DNA of 64,000 bases from Agromyces cerinus (GTDB lineage Bacteria; Actinomycetota; Actinomycetes; Actinomycetales; Microbacteriaceae). Position numbers and translations under genes: made by a program. Shown here one piece after another: positions 46,247 through 54,681 of the stretch. Under the pieces are notes generated by a model, which had not been told where the DNA came from, searched no databases, and worked only from the letters and a program-made list of their open reading frames with translations. Where the stretch lies: contig NZ_JAFBCT010000001.1 in assembly GCF_016907835.1 (NCBI RefSeq), positions 1,178,001 through 1,242,000 of the forward strand, read 5' to 3'. Each line of letters begins with the position of its first letter. The stretch's first letter is position 1.

Positions 46247-48904
46247 ATGCAGACTGCCGACATCCGCCAGCGTTGGCTGGACTTCTTCGCCGAGCGCGGG
46301 CACACCGTCGTCCCCTCGGCGTCACTCGTCTCCGACGACCCCACGCTGCTCTTCACGGTCGCCGGCATGGTGCCCTTCGTGCCGTACCTGACCGGCCTCG
46401 TGCCCGCGCCGTACCCGCGCGCGACGAGTGTGCAGAAGTGCATCCGCACCAACGACATCGAAGAGGTCGGCAAGACCCCGCGCCACGGAACGTTCTTCCA
46501 GATGAGCGGGAACTTCTCGTTCGGCGACTACTTCAAAGAGGGCGCCATCTCGATGGCCTGGGAGCTGCTGACGACGCCCGAGGCCGACGGCGGCTACGGC
46601 TTCGACCGCAACGACCTCTGGGTCACCGTCTACGAAGACGACGACGAGGCGATCGAACTCTGGAAGAAGGTCGCGGACCTGCCCGACGAGCGCGTCCAGC
46701 GCCTCGGCAAGGGCCCGAACTACTGGCACACCGGCCAGCCCGGTCCGGCGGGCCCCTGCTCCGAGATCTTCTTCGATCGCGGCCCCGAGTACGGCATCGA
46801 CGGCGGCCCGGCCACCGACGACGACCGGTACGTCGAGATCTGGAACCTCGTGTTCATGCAGTACCTCATCGACGACGTGAAGTCGAAGACCGACTTCCGC
46901 ATCGTGAAGGAACTGCCGAAGAAGAACATCGACACCGGCATGGGACTCGAGCGCGTGGCGTTCATCAAGCAGGGCGTCGACAACATGTACGAGATCGACC
47001 AGGTGCGCCCGGTGCTCGATCGCGCCGCCGAGATCTCGGGCCGTCGCTACGGCGCGGACCACGACGACGATGTGCGCATGCGCGTCATCGCCGACCACGT
47101 GCGCTCCGCGCTGATGCTCATGAGCGACGGCGTGAGCCCGTCGAACGAGGGGCGCGGATACATCCTGCGCCGGCTCCTGCGCCGCAGCATCCGCGCTATG
47201 CGCCTGCTCGGCGTCGAGGGCCCGACCTTCCGCGAGCTCTTCGCCGCGTCGCGCGACGCGATGAAGAGCGCCTACCCCGAGGTGGCGAAGGACTACGCCC
47301 ACATCGAGCAGCTCGCCCTCGGTGAGGAGGAGACCTTCCTCCGCACGCTCACGGCGGGCACCTCGATCCTCGACCTCGCGGTCACCAAGACCAAGGAGTC
47401 GGGTCGCGGCCAGCTCGCCGGCGACACGGCGTTCCTCCTGCACGACACCTACGGCTTCCCGATCGAGCTCACGCTCGAGATGGCCGATGAAGCCGGCCTC
47501 GCCGTCGACCGTGCCGCGTTCGACACGCTCATGGCCGAGCAGCGCTCGCGTGCGAAGGCCGATGCCAAGTCGAAGAAGAAGGTGCTCGCCGACCTCTCGG
47601 TGTACGCGGAGTTCCGTGCCAAGGGCGAGACCATCTTCACGGGCTACTCCGAGCTGACGACGGCGTCGAACGTGCTCGGTCTGCTCGTCGACGGCCGCCC
47701 GGTGCCGTTCGCGACCGCCGGTCAGACCGCCGAGGTGATCCTGGCCGAGACCTCGCTCTACGCGGAGTCCGGTGGTCAGGCACCGGATCAGGGTCGCATC
47801 GTCGGCGACGGCTTCGACCTCGAGGTGCTCGACGTGCAGAAGCCCATCAAGGGCCTCATCAGCCACACCGTGAAGGTGACGTCGGGCGAGGTCGGCGTCG
47901 GCGTGCCGGCGACCACGCTCGTCGACGAGCAGTACCGTCGCGGTGCCACGCAGGCGCACTCGGGCACGCACCTCGTGCACGCCGCGCTCCGCCAGGTGCT
48001 CGGCCCGAACGCCCACCAGTCCGGCTCGTTCAACAAGGCCGGCTACCTGCGACTCGACTACGGCTGGAACTCGGCGCTCTCGGCCGAGACCCGCAGCGAG
48101 ATCGAGGAGATCTCGAACGCCGCGATCCGCGACAACCTCGAGGTCGTCACGCGCGAGATGCCGCTCGACGAGGCGAAGTCCCTCGGCGCGATGGCGCTCT
48201 TCGGCGAGAAGTACGGCGACGTCGTGCGCGTCGTCGACATCGGCGGCCCCTGGTCGCGCGAACTCTGCGCCGGCACGCACGTGTCGACGAGCGCCGAGGT
48301 CGGCATGATCAACATCGTGGGGGAGTCCTCGGTCGGTGCATCCAACCGCCGCGTGGAATCACTCGTCGGCCTCGACGCATTCCGCCGCTTCGCGTCGGAG
48401 CGTGCACTCGTCTCCGAGCTGACCTCGTCGCTGAAGACGCGCCCCGATCAGCTCGTCGACCGTGTCGGCGAGCTCGTCTCGAGCCTGAAGGCCGCCGAGA
48501 AGCGCATCCAGCAGTTCGAGGCTCGCGCTCTCAACGATCGCGTACCCGCGCTTGCCGCCAAGGCCGTGCGCACGGGCGAGGTGCTGCTCGTCGCCGAGAC
48601 GGTCGGCTCGCTCGGCACCGGTGACGAACTCCGAGCGCTCGCGACCTCCGTTCGAGCACAGCTCGGCGACGCGGCATCCGTCGTGGCCCTGACCGCCGAG
48701 GTCGGCGGCAAGCCGGTCGCGATCGTCGCGACCTCGCCTGCCGCTCGCGACGCCGGCGCCAATGCCGGTGCCCTCGCGAAGACCATGGCCGGTGTGCTCG
48801 GCGGCGGAGGCGGCGGCAAGCCCGACCTCGCCCAGGGCGGCGGCAGCGACCTCGCGGCGATCCCGGCGGCGCTCGACGCGGTGCGCTCGGCGCTCCGCGG
48901 GTAG
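46247..48904 (+). CDS. alaS: Alanine-tRNA ligase
   Basis: An 885-residue class II synthetase. Catalytic domain 1-360 (QTADIRQRWLDFFAERGHT, SVQKCIRTNDIEEVGKT, MSGNFSFGDYFK, GLERVAFIKQGVDN); tRNA-recognition region to about 465; editing domain about 570-720 with HSGTHLVHAALRQVLG (HxxxH) and CAGTHVS; C-terminal oligomerisation/C-Ala domain ending in a Gly-rich GGGGGGKPDLAQGGG segment typical of AlaRS. All motifs intact. No strong Shine-Dalgarno (GAACGGAACC). It is followed in six bases by ruvX. Confidence 0.97.
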   Translation: MQTADIRQRWLDFFAERGHTVVPSASLVSDDPTLLFTVAGMVPFVPYLTGLVPAPYPRATSVQKCIRTNDIEEVGKTPRHGTFFQMSGNFSFGDYFKEGAISMAWELLTTPEADGGYGFDRNDLWVTVYEDDDEAIELWKKVADLPDERVQRLGKGPNYWHTGQPGPAGPCSEIFFDRGPEYGIDGGPATDDDRYVEIWNLVFMQYLIDDVKSKTDFRIVKELPKKNIDTGMGLERVAFIKQGVDNMYEIDQVRPVLDRAAEISGRRYGADHDDDVRMRVIADHVRSALMLMSDGVSPSNEGRGYILRRLLRRSIRAMRLLGVEGPTFRELFAASRDAMKSAYPEVAKDYAHIEQLALGEEETFLRTLTAGTSILDLAVTKTKESGRGQLAGDTAFLLHDTYGFPIELTLEMADEAGLAVDRAAFDTLMAEQRSRAKADAKSKKKVLADLSVYAEFRAKGETIFTGYSELTTASNVLGLLVDGRPVPFATAGQTAEVILAETSLYAESGGQAPDQGRIVGDGFDLEVLDVQKPIKGLISHTVKVTSGEVGVGVPATTLVDEQYRRGATQAHSGTHLVHAALRQVLGPNAHQSGSFNKAGYLRLDYGWNSALSAETRSEIEEISNAAIRDNLEVVTREMPLDEAKSLGAMALFGEKYGDVVRVVDIGGPWSRELCAGTHVSTSAEVGMINIVGESSVGASNRRVESLVGLDAFRRFASERALVSELTSSLKTRPDQLVDRVGELVSSLKAAEKRIQQFEARALNDRVPALAAKAVRTGEVLLVAETVGSLGTGDELRALATSVRAQLGDAASVVALTAEVGGKPVAIVATSPAARDAGANAGALAKTMAGVLGGGGGGKPDLAQGGGSDLAAIPAALDAVRSALRG

Positions 48905-48909
48905 GCGCT

Positions 48910-49386
48910 GTGCGTACCGGGGCGAGACTCGGGGTCGATGTCGGGCGGGCGCGCATCGGCGTGGCGCGCTGCGACCCGGGCGGCATGATCGCGACCCCGG
49001 TGGAGACGGTGCCGCGTGCTGTCGACGGCGACGCCGATGTGTCGCGCATCCTCGAGATCGCGCGTGAGCACGAGGTGATCGAGATCGTCGTCGGCAATCC
49101 GCTCTCGCTCTCCGGTGCGTCGACGCCGTCGACCGACGACGCGGTGGCGTTCGCGGAGCGGCTGGCGAGCACGGGGATCCCGGTGCGGCTGGTCGACGAA
49201 CGACTCTCGACCGTGAGCGCCCAACAGGCGCTTCGCGCGACCGGGAAGTCGGCGCGCAAGCAACGTCCCATCGTCGATCAGGTTGCAGCCGTTATCATTT
49301 TGCAACACGCCATCGACGCCGAGCGGGATTTCCACCGCCCGCCCGGCCGGACGATCGAGATCCCCGAAGGGCCATCCCCCCTGTGA
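48910..49386 (+). CDS. ruvX: Putative pre-16S rRNA nuclease / Holliday junction resolvase RuvX (YqgF)
   Basis: A 158-residue RNase H-like protein. Acidic residues lie in LGVDVGRARIGVA (Asp, about 8) and DQVAAVIILQHAID near the C-terminus; the signature VVGNPLSLSG and VRLVDERLSTVSA are present. The family was first proposed to resolve junctions, and in E. coli YqgF matures 16S rRNA ends. GTG start immediately after alaS; it overlaps mltG by four bases (GTGA). The alaS-ruvX-mltG-aroE order is conserved in actinobacteria. Confidence 0.92.
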   Translation: MRTGARLGVDVGRARIGVARCDPGGMIATPVETVPRAVDGDADVSRILEIAREHEVIEIVVGNPLSLSGASTPSTDDAVAFAERLASTGIPVRLVDERLSTVSAQQALRATGKSARKQRPIVDQVAAVIILQHAIDAERDFHRPPGRTIEIPEGPSPL

Positions 49387-50876
49387 CCCAGCCTCCCCCC
49401 GAGCGCCACGACTCGGACCGCGCGACCGCCGACTGGCACGCGATGCTCGCCGGCGATGCGCCGGTGCGAGCACCCAGAGCAGCGGATGCCGCGCCGCCAC
49501 GACCGGCGGCCGGTGCGACGCCGACCGGTGCGACGCCGACCGGTGCGACGCCGACCGGTGCGACGCCGACTCCGCCAGCCGCTGAGGGACAGCCGATGAC
49601 CCGCCGTGAGGCGAGGGAGGCCGAGCAGCGCCGGGCCGCCGAGGCCGAAGCAGCGGCGGTGCTCGCCGAGGCGGGTCCGCCTGCGGAGGAGGTCCCGCTT
49701 CCCTTCTTCGACTCGATCGTCGCCGAACCGGCCGCTCCCGAGCCGGCACGTCCGTCGCGCGCCGAGCGTCGAGCCGTGAACGCCGACCCGTACGAGCCCG
49801 AGAAGCCGAAGCGTCGGGGCGCATGGGGTTGCCTCATCGGCCTCCTCGTCGTCATCGCACTCGGCGCCGTGGCCTTCTTCTTCCTGCAGGGCCCGATCAA
49901 CGCCGTCATCGAGCGGTTCACTCCGGCCGAGGACTACGAGGGCGCCGGCACCGGCGAGGTCGTGTTCATGATCCACGACGGCGACGTCGGCTCCGACATC
50001 GCGACGAACCTCGTCGACGGGGGCGTCACCGCGTCGTACGACGCCTTCTACGACCTCCTGCTCGAGCAGAGCCCCGAGCCCGAGTTCCACCCCGGTGCAT
50101 ATCAGCTCGCCGAAAAGATGAGCGCGCAGGCCGCGCTCGATGCGCTGCAGGATCCGGCGACGAAGCTCGAGAACACCTTCGTGATCCCCGAAGGCACGGC
50201 GACCGTCGATGCGCTGCCGCTCATCGCCGAGGGCACAGGTGTGCCGCTCTCGGAGCTCGAGGGGGCCGCGGCCGAGCCGCCCGCGAACTACGGGTTGCCC
50301 GCAGAGGCGACGAACCTCGAGGGATTCCTCTTCCCGGCGACGTACACGCTCGACCCGGGACTCGACGCGCACGCGGTGCTGCAGACCCTCGTCGACCGGC
50401 AGTTCGAAGCGCTCGACGCCGCAGGCGTCGCGCCCGAAGATCGCTGGGGGACGATCGTGCTCGCCGCGCTCATCCAGCGCGAGGCGGGCCTCCGCGACGA
50501 CTTCTACAAGGTCTCGCGCGTCTTCCAGAACCGTCTCGACCCGAACCAGTGGGAGAGCGGCCTGCTCGAGTCCGACGCCACGGTCGCGTACGGCACCGGC
50601 AACACCCATTTGGTCACGACGACTGACGAGGAGCGGGAGAACGCGGAGAACCGGTACAACACCTACGTGCACCCCGGCTTGCCGGTGGGCCCGATCTCGA
50701 ACCCCGGCGACCTCGCGATCGACGCGGCGCTGCACCCGGCCGACGGACCGTGGCTCTTCTTCGTGACGTGGAACCTCGACACCGGCGAGACGATCTTCTC
50801 CGAGACCGTCGAACAGCACGACGTCGCCGTCGAGAAGTGGCTCGCGTGGATGGAAGAGCACCCCGAGTATGGCTGA
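49383..50876 (+). CDS. mltG: Endolytic transglycosylase MltG
   Basis: A 497-residue YceG-family enzyme that cleaves nascent peptidoglycan near the membrane and limits glycan length. A long cytoplasmic N-terminal region (about 150 residues, Pro/Ala/Thr-rich with four GATPT repeats at about 44-63) leads to one transmembrane helix (CLIGLLVVIALGAVAFFFLQG, about 151-170). A LysM-like region follows, then the catalytic domain with the glutamate in IQREAGLRDDFYKVS and the C-terminal YVHPGLPVGPISNPG. It overlaps ruvX by four bases and aroE by eight. Confidence 0.94.
   Translation: MTQPPPERHDSDRATADWHAMLAGDAPVRAPRAADAAPPRPAAGATPTGATPTGATPTGATPTPPAAEGQPMTRREAREAEQRRAAEAEAAAVLAEAGPPAEEVPLPFFDSIVAEPAAPEPARPSRAERRAVNADPYEPEKPKRRGAWGCLIGLLVVIALGAVAFFFLQGPINAVIERFTPAEDYEGAGTGEVVFMIHDGDVGSDIATNLVDGGVTASYDAFYDLLLEQSPEPEFHPGAYQLAEKMSAQAALDALQDPATKLENTFVIPEGTATVDALPLIAEGTGVPLSELEGAAAEPPANYGLPAEATNLEGFLFPATYTLDPGLDAHAVLQTLVDRQFEALDAAGVAPEDRWGTIVLAALIQREAGLRDDFYKVSRVFQNRLDPNQWESGLLESDATVAYGTGNTHLVTTTDEERENAENRYNTYVHPGLPVGPISNPGDLAIDAALHPADGPWLFFVTWNLDTGETIFSETVEQHDVAVEKWLAWMEEHPEYG
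49512..49571 (+). repeat. Four 15-bp direct repeats in mltG
   Basis: Four head-to-tail copies of GGTGCGACGCCGACC (the last ends in T), exact otherwise, encoding GATPT four times in the cytoplasmic tail of MltG. The unit is in frame, so copy number could vary by slippage without breaking the gene. Confidence 0.95.
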
Positions 50877-51714
50877 TCGAGTGCGACGGCTCCATGCACG
50901 GCTGGCGGTGCTCGGCTCGCCGATCTCGCACTCCAAGAGCCCAGCACTGCACCGCGCGGCGTACAACCGCCTCGGGCTGCCGTGGCAGTACTCGACCGTG
51001 GAGATGGACGGCGCCCGGCTCGGCGAGTTCCTGGGGGGCCTGGATGCCTCGTGGCGCGGACTCTCGCTCACCATGCCGCTGAAGCAGGAGGTGCTGCCCC
51101 TGCTCGACTCGATCGACGAGGTCGCCGCGATCACCGGTGCCGCGAACACGGTGCTCTGCGACGCCGGCACCCGACGGGGCTTCAACACCGACGTCGGCGG
51201 CATCGTGCGCACGCTCCGCGAGGCCGGCGTGCACGAGGCCTCGTGCGGCGTGCTGCTCGGCGGCGGGGCGACGGCCGCCTCGGCACTCGTCGCGATGTCG
51301 CAGCTCGGGGCACGCGAGGTGCAGGTGCTCGTGCGCCGCCCGGGCTCCGCCGCGTCGCTCGTCGAGCTCGGCTCGCGTCTCGGCGTGCGGGTCGACGTGG
51401 GCGGGCTGGCCGAACTCGCGACGATCGATCGTGCCGACCTCGTCGTGAGCACCGTGCCCGGTGGCACCGACCTCGGCGTCGCTGCATCCGCTGGGCTCAT
51501 CGCCACCGCCACCCTGCTCGACGTCGCGTACGACCCCTGGCCGACCCCGCTCGCGGCAGGCTGGATCGCGGGAGGCGGCGCGGTGGTGCACGGGCTCGGG
51601 ATGCTGCTGCACCAGGCGCTGCTGCAGGTTCGGACCTTCGTGAACGGCGACCCGAACGAGCCGCTCGACGACGAGGACGCCGTGCTCGCCGACATGCGCG
51701 CTGCGGTCGCCTGA
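50869..51714 (+). CDS. aroE: Shikimate dehydrogenase
   Basis: A 281-residue enzyme that reduces 3-dehydroshikimate to shikimate with NADPH. The substrate site is visible as [20 protein letters not shown] (about 20-40) and [12 protein letters not shown] with the catalytic Lys (about 68-79). The glycine-rich dinucleotide loop is [15 protein letters not shown] (about 128-142), and STVPGGTDL marks the C-terminal part. Starts eight bases inside mltG. It is the first of the aro genes in the block; the promoter is probably upstream of alaS or ruvX. Confidence 0.94.
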   Translation: MADRVRRLHARLAVLGSPISHSKSPALHRAAYNRLGLPWQYSTVEMDGARLGEFLGGLDASWRGLSLTMPLKQEVLPLLDSIDEVAAITGAANTVLCDAGTRRGFNTDVGGIVRTLREAGVHEASCGVLLGGGATAASALVAMSQLGAREVQVLVRRPGSAASLVELGSRLGVRVDVGGLAELATIDRADLVVSTVPGGTDLGVAASAGLIATATLLDVAYDPWPTPLAAGWIAGGGAVVHGLGMLLHQALLQVRTFVNGDPNEPLDDEDAVLADMRAAVA

Positions 51715-51802
51715 TCGAGGTAGGCGCTGGTGGGCGGCGCGTCGCCATCGCGGCCGGCGTCATGCGACGTCGGCGTCCCTGAGCCTGTGGAAGGATAGGA
51801 AC

Positions 51803-53023
51803 ATGCTCCGTTGGCTCACTGCCGGAGAGTCGCACGGCCCTGAGCTCGTCGCGATCCTCGAGGGTCTTCCCGCCGGTATCCCCGTTTCGCTCGACGATAT
51901 TCGTGCTGACCTCGCGCGCCGCAAACTCGGCTACGGCCGGGGTGCGCGCATGAAGTTCGAGCAGGACGAACTCGCGATCTCGGGCGGTGTGCGCCACGGA
52001 CTCAGCCTCGGCAGCCCCGTCGCGCTGCGCATCGGAAACACCGAGTGGCCGAAGTGGCAGGAGGTCATGAGCCCCGAGCCCATCGACCCTGCCAAGCTCG
52101 GCCGCGGGCGCGGCGCCGCGCTCACCCGGCCCCGGCCCGGGCACGCCGACCTCGTCGGCATGCAGAAGTACGGTTTCGACGAGGCCCGCCCGGTGCTCGA
52201 GCGCGCGAGCGCCCGTGAGACCGCGGCCCGCGTCGCGCTCGGCGCGGTCGCACGTTCGTTCCTCGCCGAACTCGGCATCCGGCTCGTCGCGCACACGCTC
52301 GCGATCGGCCCCGTTCGGGTGCCCGACGGCCGCCCACTGCCGACGCCCGACGACGTCGAGGTGCTCGACGCCGATCCGCTGCGCTGCTTCGACCCCGAGA
52401 CATCCGCGGCGATGGTCGAAGAGGTCGACCTCGCGCACAAGGAGGGCGACACGCTCGGCGGCGTCGTCGAGGTGCTGGCCTACGGCCTGCCGCCCGGACT
52501 CGGATCGCACGTGCACTGGGACCGTCGTCTCGACGCACAGCTCGCGGCCGCCCTCATGGGCATCCAGGCGATCAAGGGCGTCGAGGTCGGTGACGGCTTC
52601 GAGACCACTCGCCGCCGCGGCTCGGCCGCGCACGACGAACTGCACGTCGACGGTGGTCGCATCGCTCGCGCGAGCGATCGCGCCGGCGGCACAGAGGGCG
52701 GCATGTCCACCGGCACCGTGCTGCGCGTTCGCGCCGGCATGAAGCCCATCGCGACCGTGCCGCACGCGCTGCCGACGGTCGACGTCGCCACCGGTGAGGC
52801 CGCTGCGGCCCACCACCAGCGTTCCGACGTCGTCGCGGTTCCCGCAGCAGGCGTCGTGGCCGAGGCGATGGTCGCGCTCACCCTCGCGAACGCCGTGCTC
52901 GAGAAGTTCGGCGGCGACTCGGTCGACGAGACCCGGCGCAACCTCGAGTCCTACCTCGCGGCGATCCCCGAAACGCTCCGCACGGCGGGCGCTGCGGCGG
53001 ACGCCGCGGCAGATCGTGTCTGA
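51803..53023 (+). CDS. aroC: Chorismate synthase
   Basis: A 406-residue FMN-dependent enzyme that makes chorismate from EPSP, the last step of the shikimate pathway. Family signatures: [21 protein letters not shown] (start), [34 protein letters not shown] and [32 protein letters not shown] precedes the ATG. It overlaps aroK, whose GTG lies eight bases before the aroC stop ends. aroC-aroK-aroB form one tight unit. Confidence 0.97.
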   Translation: MLRWLTAGESHGPELVAILEGLPAGIPVSLDDIRADLARRKLGYGRGARMKFEQDELAISGGVRHGLSLGSPVALRIGNTEWPKWQEVMSPEPIDPAKLGRGRGAALTRPRPGHADLVGMQKYGFDEARPVLERASARETAARVALGAVARSFLAELGIRLVAHTLAIGPVRVPDGRPLPTPDDVEVLDADPLRCFDPETSAAMVEEVDLAHKEGDTLGGVVEVLAYGLPPGLGSHVHWDRRLDAQLAAALMGIQAIKGVEVGDGFETTRRRGSAAHDELHVDGGRIARASDRAGGTEGGMSTGTVLRVRAGMKPIATVPHALPTVDVATGEAAAAHHQRSDVVAVPAAGVVAEAMVALTLANAVLEKFGGDSVDETRRNLESYLAAIPETLRTAGAAADAAADRV

Positions 53024-53534
53024 CACCCCGCGACTCGCCCTGCCGATCGTGCTCGTCGGCCCGATGGGCGCGGGCAAGTCACGGGTCGGGCAGCGGCTCG
53101 CGACATCCGTCGGCGCACCGTTCGTCGACACCGACCTGCGCATCGTCGAACGCTACGGGCCGATCGACGAGATCTTCGACCGCGAGGGCGAGGAGTACTT
53201 CCGCATCGTCGAACGCGAGGTCGTCGACGAGGCGCTGCGCGAAGAGGCCGTGATCTCGCTCGGCGGCGGCGCGGTGCTGCACGACGACACTCGCGACGAT
53301 CTCGCCGGCCTGCCCGTCGTCTGGCTGCAGGTCTCCGCATCAGCGGTGGCTCCCCGACTCACCGGCGGCACCCGTCCGCTGCTGGCCGACGGCGGCATCG
53401 AGCGCTGGAGCGCCATCCTCGAGGCGCGGCGCCCCCTGTACGAGTCGGTCGCCGACTTCAGCATCGACACCTCGCGTCGCTCGGTCGCGCGGATCGTCGA
53501 CGACATCACCGGGCACTTCGGAGGAACACGATGA
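53016..53534 (+). CDS. aroK: Shikimate kinase
   Basis: A 172-residue NMP-kinase-fold enzyme that phosphorylates shikimate at O3. P-loop [17 protein letters not shown] at about 11-27; shikimate-binding Asp/Arg in DTDLRIVER (about 36-44); GGGAVLHD at about 82-89; lid arginine in GGTRPLLAD near 118. The GTG start ([10 protein letters not shown]) lies inside the aroC 3' end, and the stop overlaps aroB by four bases. Confidence 0.95.
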   Translation: MSDTPRLALPIVLVGPMGAGKSRVGQRLATSVGAPFVDTDLRIVERYGPIDEIFDREGEEYFRIVEREVVDEALREEAVISLGGGAVLHDDTRDDLAGLPVVWLQVSASAVAPRLTGGTRPLLADGGIERWSAILEARRPLYESVADFSIDTSRRSVARIVDDITGHFGGTR

Positions 53535-54616
53535 CCGCAGACGAGACCCGCACGAGCATCCGCGTCGGCGGCGAATCGGGCTACGACGTCATCGTGGGCC
53601 GAGGGGTGCTCGCCGAGATCGGCGACGCGATCGGCACGGACGCGACGAAGGTGCTCATCGTGCACCCCGCGACGCTCGGCGCTCGTGCCGCAGAGCTGCG
53701 CGAGGCGCTCTCAGACCGCTACCAGGTGCTGCTCGCGGAGGTGCCCGATGCCGAGGCCGGCAAGCGCATCGAGGTCGCCGCGTTCTGCTGGCAGGTGCTC
53801 GGACAGGCCGACTTCACCCGCACCGACGCGGTCGTCGGGTTCGGCGGGGGAGCGATCACCGACCTCGCGGGCTTCGTCGCAGCGACCTGGCTTCGCGGCG
53901 TGAAGGTCGTGCAGGTGCCGACGACGGTGCTCGGCATGGTCGACGCGGCCGTCGGCGGCAAGACCGGCATCAACACGAACGAAGGGAAGAACCTCGTCGG
54001 CGCGTTCCATGCACCCGCCGCCGTGATCTGCGACCTCGACGTGTTCGACACGCTGCCGAAGAACGAGATCCTCGCGGGCTTCGCGGAGATCGTGAAGGCG
54101 GGCTTCATCCGCTACCCCGAGATCCTCGACATCATCGAGGCCGGCCCCGAGGCCGCGACCGACCCGTCGACGCCGCAGTTCCGCCGCGTGGTCGAGCTCG
54201 CGATCCAGATGAAGGCCGACGTCGTCTCAGAGGACTTCACCGAGCAGGGGATCCGCGAGATCCTGAACTACGGGCACACGCTCGGCCACGCCGTCGAGCA
54301 CGCCGAGCGATACCAGTGGCGCCACGGCGCGGCGGTCGCCGTGGGCATGGCGTTCGCGGCCGAGCTCGGCCGGCTCTCGGGCCGTCTCCCCGACGAGGTC
54401 GCCGACCGGCACAAGCGGGTGCTCGACCTGCTGAGCCTGCCGACCTCGTACCCCGCGGGCCGCTGGAACACGCTGCTCGCCACGATGCAGCGCGACAAGA
54501 AGTCGCGCGCCGGTCAGCTGCGCTTCATCGTGCTCGACGACCTCGCGAAGCCGACGGTCATGCTCGCGCCCGACCCGTCGCTGCTCTTCGCGGCATACCA
54601 GGAGATCGCCTCCTGA
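53531..54616 (+). CDS. aroB: 3-dehydroquinate synthase
   Basis: A 361-residue NAD- and metal-dependent enzyme that converts DAHP to 3-dehydroquinate, the first ring-forming step of the shikimate pathway. Seen are GFGGGAITDLAGFVAATWLRG (NAD loop), PTTVLGMVDAAVGGKTGINT, metal ligands in AEIVKAGFI, NYGHTLGHAVEHAE and RHGAAVAVGM. ATGA overlap with aroK. A hairpin follows before the convergent GDPD gene. Confidence 0.96.
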   Translation: MTADETRTSIRVGGESGYDVIVGRGVLAEIGDAIGTDATKVLIVHPATLGARAAELREALSDRYQVLLAEVPDAEAGKRIEVAAFCWQVLGQADFTRTDAVVGFGGGAITDLAGFVAATWLRGVKVVQVPTTVLGMVDAAVGGKTGINTNEGKNLVGAFHAPAAVICDLDVFDTLPKNEILAGFAEIVKAGFIRYPEILDIIEAGPEAATDPSTPQFRRVVELAIQMKADVVSEDFTEQGIREILNYGHTLGHAVEHAERYQWRHGAAVAVGMAFAAELGRLSGRLPDEVADRHKRVLDLLSLPTSYPAGRWNTLLATMQRDKKSRAGQLRFIVLDDLAKPTVMLAPDPSLLFAAYQEIAS

Positions 54617-54626
54617 CCATCGCGCA

Positions 54627-54665
54627 CGAGAGCGGACGGATGCCCGAGGCAACCGCCCGCTCTCG
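54627..54665. terminator. Hairpin between aroB and the GDPD gene
   Basis: A perfect nine-bp stem CGAGAGCGG/CCGCTCTCG with a 21-base loop in the 65-bp gap between the convergent genes. The long loop and absence of a T-run make it a weak candidate. Confidence 0.4.
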
Positions 54666-54681
54666 AATCGGATGAACCCGA

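Noticed and set aside
49512..49571. CRISPR array
   Set aside because: Repeats are 15 bp, directly abutting with no spacers and in frame within mltG.
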